This document shows, in pieces, positions 13,194 to 20,221 of a stretch of DNA of 32,795 nucleotides. The notes under the pieces are model-generated. The model saw nothing but the letters and a program-made list of their open reading frames with translations. It searched no databases and was not told where the DNA came from. The position numbers and the translations under genes were made by a program. Each line of letters opens with the position of its first letter. Within the stretch, counting starts at the first letter, position 1. Origin of the DNA: a virus; the IMG/VR virus record IMGVR_UViG_3300046002_002303, positions 1 to 32,795 of that record; one strand, written 5' to 3'.

Positions 13194-13474
13194 AGGTTGG
13201 CCAGATCATCCGAGATGTGCAGCTCGACCTGTTTGAGCAGCGCGATGCCGACTTCTTGGCCCGGTGCCGGGCGGTCGCAGCCGAGGTCTGCCGCCAGCAT
13301 GGCAGCGTCAGTATCAATGATGTGCGTGAGCGGATCCAGATCCCCGCGCACCTTCACCCATCTGTTTTGGGCGCGGTCTTCCGCACAAAGCAGTTCGTCA
13401 AGGTTGGCCTCGTTGAGGCCAATCACCCCCAAGCGCATGCCAGAGTGGTGCGTGTTTATCAACTACAGGAGTAA
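13190..13474 (+). CDS. Hypothetical protein with likely winged-helix fold
   Basis: The 94-residue protein has an N-terminal helix with QLDLFEQRDADFLARCRAVA, then GSVSINDVRERIQIPAHLHP, FRTKQFVKVGLVEANHPQAH and ARVVRVYQL. The order (helix, helix, recognition helix, two strands) suggests a winged helix-turn-helix, and similar proteins sit in replication or recombination operons of other phages. It may bind DNA or help the exonuclease. ATGA overlap couples it to the gene before. Confidence 0.65.
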   Translation: MKVGQIIRDVQLDLFEQRDADFLARCRAVAAEVCRQHGSVSINDVRERIQIPAHLHPSVLGAVFRTKQFVKVGLVEANHPQAHARVVRVYQLQE

Positions 13475-13477
13475 AAA

Positions 13478-14434
13478 ATGGCAGGCAAACTAACAGACGA
13501 CAAAGCAATGAGCGCATCGCGCTTACCCGGCCTCATGGGCTTCAGCAAGTACAGCACACCCAATGATGAGCTGCAGTTCAGCATCAACGCCATTGACGGC
13601 AAAGAGCGCCCCGACATTGGCAACGAAGCCATGGGCTGGGGCAATACCTTGGAGCCAGTCATCCTGATCGAATCAGCCAAGCGCTTGGGGCTCACCGACT
13701 ATGACACCCAGATTGGCCAAGCCTACACACACAACGCTGTGGCCCTGTCGTGCTCGCTGGATGGCATTGGCTTTGGGCTTGGCCAAGAGATCTTCACCGA
13801 CCCCGACAAGGGCCTGTATGTGGTTGGCCAAGACTCAATCATTCTCAATGGGCCCGGCGTGCTGGAAGCCAAGCTCACCAAGATGATGCCCGAAGATGTG
13901 CCCCACCTTGCGCGTGGCCCCATCCAGCTGCAAGGCCAAATGCTGATCACCGGCCACAAGTGGGGCGCGGTCTGCGTGCTCTACCAAGGCATTGAGCTGC
14001 GCGTGTTCCTGTTCGCCCCGCACAGCGAGACACAAAAAGCGATCATCAAAGCTGTGCTGGCCTTTGAGCACAAGCTGCAGACCTACCGAGACAGCGGTGC
14101 CATCGACTGGTACCCGCCTGAGACAAGCAAGGAGATGGATCGCATGTACCCGCAGGCCGTGGCCAAGGAAGAGATTTCCCTTGACATGCAGGCCGAGCGC
14201 TTGGCCGAGCAGCTGCTGGCTGCCAAGTCTGTGGTCAGAGAAGCCGAGGCCTCAATTGACAACGCTGAGAAGCAGATCAAGGAGCTGATGGGGCAGGCTG
14301 AGCGTGGCCGAGCTGGCCGCTTTGTAATTAACTGGCCCATGCGTAATTACAAGGCGGCAGCCGAGCGCTTGGTGCCAGCCAAGGAAGCCTACTCTGTGCG
14401 CCAGTCCACGCTGACCATCAAGGAGCAGTCTTGA
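13478..14434 (+). CDS. YqaJ-like exonuclease (PD-(D/E)XK family)
   Basis: The 318-residue protein is predicted to chew one strand from double-stranded ends and hand the single strand to the RecT partner. The N-terminus shows ASRLPGLMGFSKYSTPNDEL and MGWGNTLEPV, typical of YqaJ-type enzymes. The metal site is LSCSLDGIG (Asp 95) and GVLEAKLTK (Glu 130, Lys 132), followed by QLQGQMLITG. The C-terminal 90 residues form a coiled coil (EASIDNAEKQIKELMGQ). AGGAG precedes the ATG. Confidence 0.86.
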   Translation: MAGKLTDDKAMSASRLPGLMGFSKYSTPNDELQFSINAIDGKERPDIGNEAMGWGNTLEPVILIESAKRLGLTDYDTQIGQAYTHNAVALSCSLDGIGFGLGQEIFTDPDKGLYVVGQDSIILNGPGVLEAKLTKMMPEDVPHLARGPIQLQGQMLITGHKWGAVCVLYQGIELRVFLFAPHSETQKAIIKAVLAFEHKLQTYRDSGAIDWYPPETSKEMDRMYPQAVAKEEISLDMQAERLAEQLLAAKSVVREAEASIDNAEKQIKELMGQAERGRAGRFVINWPMRNYKAAAERLVPAKEAYSVRQSTLTIKEQS

Positions 14435-14616
14435 ACCTGCAAGGCAGGCCCGACATCCAGCAGGCCTACGACGCAGCTGTCGTGGCCATGCTCAATGCCA
14501 CCGGCTGCACCGAGCCACAAGCCGAGGCCTTTGTCGAGGCTATGGCCCACCTGATTTTCACCACCATGCAAACCTACTTAACTGAGAGAGAACCAAATGG
14601 AACTAACCACCACTAA
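14431..14616 (+). CDS. Small protein between exonuclease and RecT
   Basis: The 61-residue protein begins with TTG at 14431, which overlaps the exonuclease stop (TTGA) and has a perfect AAGGAG 5 bp upstream, so this start is convincing. The peptide has a helix IQQAYDAAVVAMLNATG and another, EPQAEAFVEAMAHLIFTTMQ. It is acidic and soluble. It overlaps the next gene by 20 bp. Its place suggests a helper or inhibitor of the recombination pair, which is inference only. Confidence 0.62.
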   Translation: MNLQGRPDIQQAYDAAVVAMLNATGCTEPQAEAFVEAMAHLIFTTMQTYLTEREPNGTNHH

Positions 14617-15577
14617 CCGGGGCTTTGCTCCGGCCACCCTCACCGAGGCCATCCAATTCAGCGACATGCTGGCCAACTCCAGCATGGTGCCCAAGGCCTA
14701 CCAAGGTAAGCCCCAAGACATTCTGGTCTGTGTGCAGTGGGGCTATGAGATGGGGCTGGCACCCATGCAGGCGCTCCAAAACATCGCGGTGATCAACGGC
14801 AAGCCAAGCGTGTACGGCGACGCAATGATGGCGCTGGTGCAGGCCAGCGCAGTCTGCGAAGACGTTGAAGAGTTCTTTGAGAACGAAGGCACGCCCAACC
14901 CGGTGGCCGTCTGCATTGCCAAGCGAAAAAATCGCAAGCCGGTTGTTGCCAAGTTCAGCGTTGAAGATGCCAAGCGAGCTGGCCTGTGGGGCAAGCAGGG
15001 CCCATGGTCGGCATACCCCAAACGCATGATGCAGATGAGAGCTCGCGGCTTTGCGCTGCGCGATGCCTTCCCTGATGTGCTCAAGGGCTTGATCAGCGCC
15101 GAGGAAGCACAGGACTATCCTGATGAAGCCAAGCCCCAGCCTGTGGCCAAGCCAGCCAACCCGTTGGATCTGGTGGCCAAGCCGGAGCCCGTGGCCATAC
15201 CCGCGGCCACCAGCGATCCAGTCATCATTGAGGCAGCGTTTGCCGACACGGTTGAGCCAGAGCTGGTGACAGTTGAAGCTGAAGAGCTGCAGCCTGCTGA
15301 CACCGTGGCACGATTTGGTTATGCCTTGATGGTGCCCGGCAAGGAGGAGCCCTTCTCAGTGCATGAGAGCTTGGATGAGTGGCAAGATGCCTACGAAGAT
15401 CTGGCCGACAAGACAGCGAGAGCTGGCAAGCGGCCAGCCCGTGAGCGCATGACCGCGTTGAAGGAACTGCGCGTAGTCAACGAAGAAACCATCGCACGCA
15501 TTGACATGGTCAAGCGGATCCGGCACACGGCCAGCTACACCCAGCGCATCAAAGCACTGGGTGCATCGCAGGGTTAA
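14597..15577 (+). CDS. recT: RecT-family single-strand annealing protein
   Basis: The 326-residue protein is predicted to anneal complementary strands after exonuclease resection. The RecT core spans residues 10-175: MLANSSMVPKAYQGKPQDIL, VCVQWGYEMGLAPMQALQNI, AVINGKPSVYGDAMMAL, KRAGLWGKQGPW, and MMQMRARGFALRDAFPDVLK. A Pro/Val/Glu-rich linker (residues 185-235) leads to a small helical C-terminal domain. It is the last gene of the rightward operon, and its TAA overlaps the stop of the opposite endolysin gene in TTAA. Confidence 0.9.
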   Translation: MELTTTNRGFAPATLTEAIQFSDMLANSSMVPKAYQGKPQDILVCVQWGYEMGLAPMQALQNIAVINGKPSVYGDAMMALVQASAVCEDVEEFFENEGTPNPVAVCIAKRKNRKPVVAKFSVEDAKRAGLWGKQGPWSAYPKRMMQMRARGFALRDAFPDVLKGLISAEEAQDYPDEAKPQPVAKPANPLDLVAKPEPVAIPAATSDPVIIEAAFADTVEPELVTVEAEELQPADTVARFGYALMVPGKEEPFSVHESLDEWQDAYEDLADKTARAGKRPARERMTALKELRVVNEETIARIDMVKRIRHTASYTQRIKALGASQG

Positions 15578-16041
15578 GCTACCACCAAGCCGGGGAGATA
15601 TTGAGTCTTCCCGGCGACCTTGGTGGCCGTCAACACTTGAGCCTTTAGGGCCTGTGGGTTATAAGAGGCATGCACCCACCCGCTGTCAGGTACTCCGGGC
15701 TGAAAAAATTCAAGGATCAATTGACTAAACTCAAGGTTCTCTTGCACCCAACGTGCCAGTTCATCATTCGACACGCCATCAATTTCAAAGTCAACTGCTT
15801 GGCCCTTGCAATGGTCTGAGGTTGCAGATCCACCCGTGAGCCGGTTCAATTCTGCACAGCGAAACGCACTATTGATCCGAACTGGTTTGCCATAGTGGTC
15901 GCGCACTGGCTGCAAGATCTTTTCGCACAGCAAGCGCAGCGATTCAATCTGCTCTTCGTTTGGCTGGTTGTCAACGTCATGGCGCACCGCAGTCTCTGAC
16001 TTGGTGAGCTCCTTGAGGGTAAAGTTTTTTGTGAGGTTCAT
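15574..16041 (-). CDS. Endolysin, M15-type peptidase
   Basis: The 155-residue enzyme is predicted to cut peptide cross-links of peptidoglycan (L-Ala-D-Glu or D-Ala carboxypeptidase type). The zinc site of the Peptidase_M15_3 group is clear: SATSDHCKGQAVDFE (His 77, Asp 84) and GWVHASY (His 124). No signal peptide is present, so a holin is needed for export. It ends the leftward late operon and overlaps the Rz stop at its start by 4 bp. Confidence 0.9.
   Translation of the reverse strand: MNLTKNFTLKELTKSETAVRHDVDNQPNEEQIESLRLLCEKILQPVRDHYGKPVRINSAFRCAELNRLTGGSATSDHCKGQAVDFEIDGVSNDELARWVQENLEFSQLILEFFQPGVPDSGWVHASYNPQALKAQVLTATKVAGKTQYLPGLVVA
15582..15626. terminator. Large hairpin at the convergent operon junction
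   Basis: CCACCAAG pairs with CTTGGTGG (8 bp), and inside it GCCGGG pairs with CCCGGC, with a small bulge between. It is the only strong dyad near the collision point of the two operons. It lies within the 3' end of the endolysin gene and just after recT. No run of T follows on either strand, so it could be a pause or RNA-protecting hairpin rather than a standard terminator. Confidence 0.4.
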
Positions 16042-16496
16042 GGTTTCCTTTCAGTTGTTGGCCAAGAGTTGGTCAGGGTTCTTGCGTCAGTGGCGTGTCC
16101 ATCAGCTTTTGTCGCCAGCTCTTCAAGAGCTGCAGCACATTGCTCGAATACGGCTGTGGCGGTGGCGGCGTAGTCTCTTGCGGAGCTGCAGGTAGCTGTG
16201 GGCAGGGCGCTGGTGGCGGCGTTGATCTGGTTGCGCAACCCGTCACGCTCAGCGCGAGCAGCAGCAGCAGCGGAAGCATTCTCTTGAGCACGCTTGGCCG
16301 CGAGTCGTAGTGCGTCATCTTTTTTCCTTTGCATCTGGGTGGTTTCTTCCATGGCCTGCGCGGTGGCAGCAGCCACAGCAGCCGAGTTGGCAGCTTCGAT
16401 CTCTGCGATCTGCGCATCCTTGCGCCAGCCCTGCACAGCAAAGCCAGACGCAAAGGCTGCAGTCAGCATGACAGCAGCAATGGCCATCTTAAGCAT
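16038..16496 (-). CDS. Inner-membrane spanin (Rz-like)
   Basis: The 152-residue protein has an N-terminal membrane anchor (MAIAAVMLTAAFASGFAVQG), followed by a long Ala- and Gln-rich coiled coil and a small Cys-containing end. This is the layout of phage i-spanins that bridge the periplasm and fuse the membranes in the last step of lysis. The outer partner is nested inside it in another frame, which strengthens the call. It begins with an 8-bp overlap with the EF-hand holin gene. Confidence 0.84.
   Translation of the reverse strand: MLKMAIAAVMLTAAFASGFAVQGWRKDAQIAEIEAANSAAVAAATAQAMEETTQMQRKKDDALRLAAKRAQENASAAAAARAERDGLRNQINAATSALPTATCSSARDYAATATAVFEQCAAALEELATKADGHATDARTLTNSWPTTERKP
16073..16318 (-). 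CDS. Outer-membrane lipoprotein spanin (Rz1-like), nested
   Basis: The 81-residue lipoprotein is encoded entirely within the Rz gene in another frame. The ATG at 16318 has AAAGGA upstream. The signal peptide is SVLKRMLPLLLLLALSVTGC, ending in the lipobox LSVTGC with Cys 28 as the lipid-bearing residue. The mature part is Pro-rich (STPPPAPCPQLPAAPQETTP), as in Rz1. A longer frame upstream exists but would bury the signal peptide. Confidence 0.88.
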   Translation of the reverse strand: MTHYDSRPSVLKRMLPLLLLLALSVTGCATRSTPPPAPCPQLPAAPQETTPPPPQPYSSNVLQLLKSWRQKLMDTPLTQEP

Positions 16497-16818
16497 CGTT
16501 CATCTTGCCTCGGATGTATGCAGTGGCGGCCATGAATGCGACCACGATGGTGCCCATCGCAGCTGCAAAGGTTGTGGCCAAGCCCATGATCAGCTGCACC
16601 CGTGCATCAGTAATGTAGGGCAAGCACAAGAACATGATGATCAGGAAGGGCAGGCCCATGGCCACCCACGCCATGACTCGCTGCTGGTCGGCCAGCTTGT
16701 CCATGTTTTCGATCTGCATCATGCGCTCTGATTTGGACAGCTCGTCGTCAGTGACAACGCCGTCGCCATCAGTGTCAAACGCTGCGTATGTTGAATTCTT
16801 TTCTAGCTGCTTAGTCAT
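16489..16818 (-). CDS. Holin-like membrane protein with EF-hand
   Basis: The 109-residue protein begins with a soluble domain holding a canonical EF-hand loop DTDGDGVVTDDE (residues 15-26), with ligands Asp 15, Asp 17, Asp 19, Thr 23 and Glu 26. Two membrane spans follow (WVAMGLPFLIIMFLCLPYI and IMGLATTFAAAMGTIVVAF). Size, two spans and place just before Rz/Rz1 and endolysin fit a class II holin. Calcium control of hole formation would be a bold but testable idea. The start overlaps the preceding gene by 8 bp. Confidence 0.76.
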   Translation of the reverse strand: MTKQLEKNSTYAAFDTDGDGVVTDDELSKSERMMQIENMDKLADQQRVMAWVAMGLPFLIIMFLCLPYITDARVQLIMGLATTFAAAMGTIVVAFMAATAYIRGKMNDA

Positions 16819-16984
16819 CTTTGTTGCCTTTCCTTTGTTGATGTTCCACTTGCCGTCTAAGTTTTTCGAGTTTTTCCAACGCCACTTTCGTTTCGTTCTT
16901 TGTCTCTAAGGTGTCGAGGTACAGCATGGCTATCAGCGGCAGCATCAGCCCTGCAAAAACACAAGCTGCGATCCACCCGATCAT
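16811..16984 (-). CDS. Small single-span membrane protein in lysis cassette
   Basis: The 57-residue peptide starts MIGWIAACVFAGLMLPLIAM at 16984 in an ATGA overlap, with GGGGGA just upstream. A membrane span is followed by a charged helix (KVALEKLEKLRRQVEHQQRK). A longer in-frame start at 17104 would only add a shadow of the gene before. It may be a holin partner or antiholin. No family is recognised. Confidence 0.62.
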   Translation of the reverse strand: MIGWIAACVFAGLMLPLIAMLYLDTLETKNETKVALEKLEKLRRQVEHQQRKGNKDD

Positions 16985-17679
16985 GTCTTCCCCCAGCGAT
17001 TTATCAGGAGAAGCCACAACCACAGGTAGAGGAGGAATAGGATAGTCACTACTGCTGCGGCCAGCTTGGCTTGCACGTTTCTCTCTTCTTGCCGTAGTTG
17101 CCATGCCTCTTGCCGTTTCTTTGCCTCTTGTTTCAGTCTTGCTTTTTCCTGTTCCTCTGCGATGACTTCCCGCATCTTGAAGACCTCGCTGTACAAGGCA
17201 CCCATGCCGGGTGTCTGGTACACCATGATCTCGCGGATCTCGACCTCAAGCTCTGACATCTGCTGCAGCGCCAGCACGCGGTTCATGGCAGCAATGTTGT
17301 GGTTCTGATCTGGGTCGTAGACTGCCTTGCTCTGCTTCTCCTCAAGTCGGATCTTGGCCGCTAATTTTTCTTGAAGCGTGAAAAACTCGCTGATATGTTT
17401 GACAATATCTGCTTTGATTTTTGTCTCATCAACAGCAACGTACTTAGAGTTATTCTTTGAGCGTGCAGCCACAGGAGTTGGCTTTGCAGGCTTACTTTTT
17501 CCCTTGAAAAATGCAATGATTGGGCCAAGGAACCCGCGTGCCTCTTGAGCAATTCCAGCAACTTCGTCATAGGTTTCCTTTATCTCCAGATAAGAATCCT
17601 TTGCCTGCTTGTAAAGCTCGCACCCCTCTCGGATGTTCTTCACCAAGGCGACAGCAGCCAGTGCAATGGTGAGCGGCAT
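16981..17679 (-). CDS. Coiled-coil protein with C-terminal membrane anchor
   Basis: The 232-residue protein starts with a hydrophobic helix (PLTIALAAVALVKNI), continues with long charged helices, including a Lys/Glu/Arg/Gln-rich stretch (EEQEKARLKQEAKKRQEAWQ), and ends with a strong membrane span (AAAVVTILFLLYLWLWLLL). Similar helical membrane proteins occur downstream of tail genes in other podoviruses, but the function is not known. Its position at the head of the lysis cassette suggests a lysis accessory or membrane-linked virion factor. Confidence 0.65.
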   Translation of the reverse strand: MPLTIALAAVALVKNIREGCELYKQAKDSYLEIKETYDEVAGIAQEARGFLGPIIAFFKGKSKPAKPTPVAARSKNNSKYVAVDETKIKADIVKHISEFFTLQEKLAAKIRLEEKQSKAVYDPDQNHNIAAMNRVLALQQMSELEVEIREIMVYQTPGMGALYSEVFKMREVIAEEQEKARLKQEAKKRQEAWQLRQEERNVQAKLAAAVVTILFLLYLWLWLLLINRWGKT

Positions 17680-17685
17680 GATGCA

Positions 17686-17841
17686 TCACAGCTTTAACAC
17701 CAGCGTCATCAACATGCCGATGATGGCTGCGCAGCTGCCGATCAGGATGTGCTCAATGCGTTTGAGCCGAGCGTTGATGCTGTCGTAGCGAAACTCGCAC
17801 ACCTGTTCGTGCGTGTCTAGTCGGGCTTCGACGGGTGTCAT
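17686..17841 (-). CDS. XhlA-like small lysis protein (51 aa)
   Basis: The ATG at 17841 overlaps the upstream stop as ATGA. The peptide has a coiled-coil N-terminus (TPVEARLDTHEQVCEFRYDS, then INARLKRIEHI) and a C-terminal membrane span (AAIIGMLMTLVLKL). This is the layout of XhlA/hemolysin-type proteins that help holins. It lies at the entry of the lysis cassette, so two or three holin-like proteins may work together. Confidence 0.66.
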   Translation of the reverse strand: MTPVEARLDTHEQVCEFRYDSINARLKRIEHILIGSCAAIIGMLMTLVLKL

Positions 17842-17999
17842 GGTGCAGGCTCAGTGGGCGCTGGTGTTGCTGCCGCGTCTGCAAGTGCTTGCGCTTCGGC
17901 AGCCGCTACTGCCGCATCATGCGCTGCTTGTTCTTCAGCGGTGTACTCAACGATTGAGGTCACACCTGTCTCTACATTTACAACGATTCTGTGTGTCAT
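17838..17999 (-). CDS. Small tail-associated protein (53 aa)
   Basis: The peptide begins MTHRIVVNVETGVTSIVEYT and ends in an Ala- and Pro-rich helix (EEQAAHDAAVAAAEAQALAD). The opening, with VETG and YTAEEQA, resembles short proteins seen beside tail-fibre genes that may act in fibre assembly. It is joined by ATGA overlaps at both ends. The function is inferred from context only. Confidence 0.6.
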   Translation of the reverse strand: MTHRIVVNVETGVTSIVEYTAEEQAAHDAAVAAAEAQALADAAATPAPTEPAP

Positions 18000-18217
18000 G
18001 GCATTGCCGCCTTAATTTGTTCAGTTGTTGTTGCCGAATCAATCGCTGTCTGCATGGCGGCGTACTTGGTTCTGACTGCCGCCCTTGCCGTCTCTGCCGC
18101 TGTTGCTTCAGATGGAATTGTTGCCTTGATGTCCAAAGGCGCAAACTCAGCAGATCGTGCTTCTCTGCGCTTGTCATGAGCAATGGTCTTGGCTTTGTCA
18201 ATGTTGATGGTAATCAC
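17996..18217 (-). CDS. Fibre-partner protein, XkdW-like, copy 1
   Basis: The 73-residue protein reads MITINIDKAKTIAHDKRREA and ends IDSATTTEQIKAAMP; it is a paralogue of the gene at 19377. The pattern ITIN-DKAK-I--DK-R-AR...TTEQ is common next to tail-fibre genes (XkdW-type). GTG at 18217 is preferred as start because GGGAG lies 8 bp before and it overlaps the previous stop as GTGA; the second copy has the same arrangement. An ATG 15 bp upstream is an alternative. Confidence 0.68.
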   Translation of the reverse strand: MITINIDKAKTIAHDKRREARSAEFAPLDIKATIPSEATAAETARAAVRTKYAAMQTAIDSATTTEQIKAAMP

Positions 18218-18390
18218 TCTAAATACTCCCATGCGTTGCGAAATGTGCGGTCTGATGGAATGTCAGCAACATCCACGATCTTGAATGGCTTGCCTTCAGG
18301 AATGTCCTTCATCGCGGCTTCAACAGATTCAGCGGGAACAATGATAGCCACGCCGCCATCGTCAGTTGGATAAATGATTCTTGAGTTCAT
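18214..18390 (-). CDS. Small tail-tip partner protein, copy 1 (58 aa)
   Basis: The peptide starts MNSRIIYPTDDGGVAIIVPA at 18390 and ends DIPSDRTFRNAWEYLE. It is a clear paralogue of the gene at 19595, sharing MNSRIIYP-DDGGV-I and KIVDVADIP-DRTFRNAWEY. Proteins with such IIYP...GGV...RTFRNAW signatures accompany fibre proteins in many phages, where they may help folding or attachment. It is coupled to the next gene by GTGA. Confidence 0.66.
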   Translation of the reverse strand: MNSRIIYPTDDGGVAIIVPAESVEAAMKDIPEGKPFKIVDVADIPSDRTFRNAWEYLE

Positions 18391-18399
18391 GGTGTCACC

Positions 18400-18777
18400 T
18401 TATCTAATAATTGCAACTGTTGTTATATCTGAGTCTACTTTAGCATTTGCAGTGTCTATTGGCGTAATGTTTACTGAACTAGTTGCAAAACTACGAGCAG
18501 TAATACACAACATATTTACTGCTGTTCTGCTTCCCCCGCCAACAACTGAATAATTTGCATCACTCATTGCTGTGGTGAAGTTGACTGTATAGTCACCTGT
18601 ACCATTGTCTGTTATTGAAGTTACATTACCACTTGCACGAATTGCCACAGTGCCTGTGCCGTTGAAGTTCACCCAAGCGCGGCATGAGTAGTTGATGCCA
18701 TCAATCGTTGTCGATGGGTTTACAGACCCACCAGCGTTTGTCGTGACACCTGCTGATCCATCAATTGTTACGGACAT
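18400..18777 (-). CDS. Small fibre-tip protein, paralogue A
   Basis: The 125-residue beta-rich protein has a Gly/Thr-rich start and the block SCRAWVNFNGTGTVAIRASG, then NVTSITDNGTGDYTVNFTTA and MSDANYSVV. This block is found as the C-terminal domain of many phage fibres and stands here as a separate protein. The same block occurs in the gene at 19795. It may form a receptor-binding tip. It starts 3 bp after the previous stop. Confidence 0.7.
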   Translation of the reverse strand: MSVTIDGSAGVTTNAGGSVNPSTTIDGINYSCRAWVNFNGTGTVAIRASGNVTSITDNGTGDYTVNFTTAMSDANYSVVGGGSRTAVNMLCITARSFATSSVNITPIDTANAKVDSDITTVAIIR

Positions 18778-18780
18778 GAT

Positions 18781-19374
18781 TTAACCCTCATATATGATAT
18801 TTACAGAACCGGCATCGAAAGTATCTGTGCCGCCTGATGTTGTTATGCGAACACGATCTAGAGTGGCAGAAAGAGACTTAGATCCGCCCTGTATATAAAT
18901 GTTTGCTCCATCACTTCGTCCTACAGCCCCCATTGCTGTCCAAGTGTTTGTACTAGAATTAAGTAAATTAAGAGCAATACTTCCGTGTCGAACACTCGCT
19001 GCTGCGCCACCATCTTCTATAAGAAAGCCCGATGAATTATTTGCCCCAGCAGTGCCAGCACCTGTTCGTCCATTTGTGCCTAAATACCCAGTTATTTCAA
19101 CCCCACCAGAGTCGCCAATCTGCATGGTCACAGGAGAAGTTCCATTAGTGCTTACACCCTCAAACATCACAGTAATACGCTTACACCACGCAGGGATGCC
19201 AGTGAAGTCAATCGATGTCCCACTGGTAGATGCAACAGCAGTTCCTGAAGTAATCCTCTGCAACTGCGCCCGAGACGCATTGCTGTCAGTGCCAAAGAAT
19301 TGACCGTTGTATTCGATGTTGCCAGCGGCTGCTGTACCGATCAGCGTGTCAGAAGTTAAAACAAGTATTGACAT
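18781..19374 (-). CDS. Fibre-tip protein with receptor-binding-like domain
   Basis: The 197-residue protein has a short N-terminal attachment-like part (NIEYNGQFFGTDSNASRAQL) and a beta domain starting SGTAVASTSGTSIDFTGIPA and WCKRITVMFEGVSTNG, followed by MQIGDSGGVEITGY. This domain recurs at the end of tail-fibre proteins in marine and freshwater phages and is thought to face the host. Together with its neighbours it probably forms the adsorption tip. The family assignment is from memory. Confidence 0.68.
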   Translation of the reverse strand: MSILVLTSDTLIGTAAAGNIEYNGQFFGTDSNASRAQLQRITSGTAVASTSGTSIDFTGIPAWCKRITVMFEGVSTNGTSPVTMQIGDSGGVEITGYLGTNGRTGAGTAGANNSSGFLIEDGGAAASVRHGSIALNLLNSSTNTWTAMGAVGRSDGANIYIQGGSKSLSATLDRVRITTSGGTDTFDAGSVNIIYEG

Positions 19375-19376
19375 GA

Positions 19377-19598
19377 TTAAGCCTTCAGGTTACTGAGTTG
19401 TTCAGTTGTTGTGCATGAATCAGCCAACTTGGTGATGTCACGCAGTCTTTGCTTTTCAGCCACGATTGCTGTAGTGGATGCGTTTGTTTCTAACGCTTTT
19501 TGAAACGCTATATCTTGCGCCGCCAATAAAGGCTCACGCTCAGTGCGTAAACGATTCTTGGTTATCTCTTTGGCTTTGGTAATGTTGATGGTGATCAC
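19377..19598 (-). CDS. Fibre-partner protein, XkdW-like, copy 2
   Basis: The 73-residue protein (MITINITKAKEITKNRLRTE ... SCTTTEQLSNLKA) is a paralogue of the gene at 17996, with matching start (GTG in a GTGA overlap) and the same C-terminal TTTEQ segment. The rest has diverged, so the duplication is old. It probably assists folding or attachment of the adjacent fibre-tip protein. Confidence 0.68.
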   Translation of the reverse strand: MITINITKAKEITKNRLRTEREPLLAAQDIAFQKALETNASTTAIVAEKQRLRDITKLADSCTTTEQLSNLKA

Positions 19599-19786
19599 GC
19601 TGTGTACTCCCATGCGTTGCGGAATGTGCGATCTGTCGGTATGTCAGCGACATCAACGATCTTGTAGGGCTTACCAGCAGGCACAGATTTATCGGCAATT
19701 TCCTCAATGGATAAACCGCATTCTGATGCTGGAATGACGATTGACACACCGCCATCGTCATTAGGGTAAATGATTCTTGAGTTCAT
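19595..19786 (-). CDS. Small tail-tip partner protein, copy 2 (63 aa)
   Basis: The peptide begins MNSRIIYPNDDGGVSIVIPA and ends DIPTDRTFRNAWEYTA. It matches the gene at 18214 almost throughout, with about five extra residues in the middle. It follows the paralogous fibre-tip gene at 19795 just as copy 1 follows the one at 18400, so the three-gene set has been duplicated as a unit. Confidence 0.68.
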   Translation of the reverse strand: MNSRIIYPNDDGGVSIVIPASECGLSIEEIADKSVPAGKPYKIVDVADIPTDRTFRNAWEYTA

Positions 19787-19794
19787 AATTATCC

Positions 19795-20202
19795 TTATCT
19801 GAAAACGGCAATTGAAACAGTTGTGGCATCAGCGTTTGCTGAGTCGCTTCCAGTGACAAATCTAAGAGATCCAGCCGCGTAAGTGCTTATCTTTACATAC
19901 ATATTCCCTGCGGCGTTAGCAAGGCCGGTTGCTGCAAAGTTTGCATCGGTCATGGCCGTTGTAAAGTTGACTGTGTAATCCGCTGTACCATTATCAGTAA
20001 TACTTGTCACATTAAATGACGCACGAATAGTTACCGTACCTGTGCCTGCAAAGTTGACCCAAGCACGGCATACACCCACAGTTGCATCATTCAGCATAGT
20101 GCCTGTAGTGGCTGGTAAAGTCAGTGTGGTAGTTCCCGAAACAGCAGGCGCAGACAGCGTAATCGCCCCGCTGGTGTCTCCCGAAATAATTACTGATGAC
20201 AT
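19795..20202 (-). CDS. Small fibre-tip protein, paralogue B
   Basis: The 135-residue beta-rich protein starts SSVIISGDTSGAITLSAPAV followed by TTTLTLPATTGTM, a motif typical for phage tail-tip and fibre modules. It then has the shared block VCRAWVNFAGTGTVTIRASF, NVTSITDNGTADYTVNFTTA. The C-terminal 40 residues differ from the copy at 18400, as expected for a variable host-contact face. Confidence 0.72.
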   Translation of the reverse strand: MSSVIISGDTSGAITLSAPAVSGTTTLTLPATTGTMLNDATVGVCRAWVNFAGTGTVTIRASFNVTSITDNGTADYTVNFTTAMTDANFAATGLANAAGNMYVKISTYAAGSLRFVTGSDSANADATTVSIAVFR

Positions 20203-20221
20203 TATTGAATCTCCTTATCAA

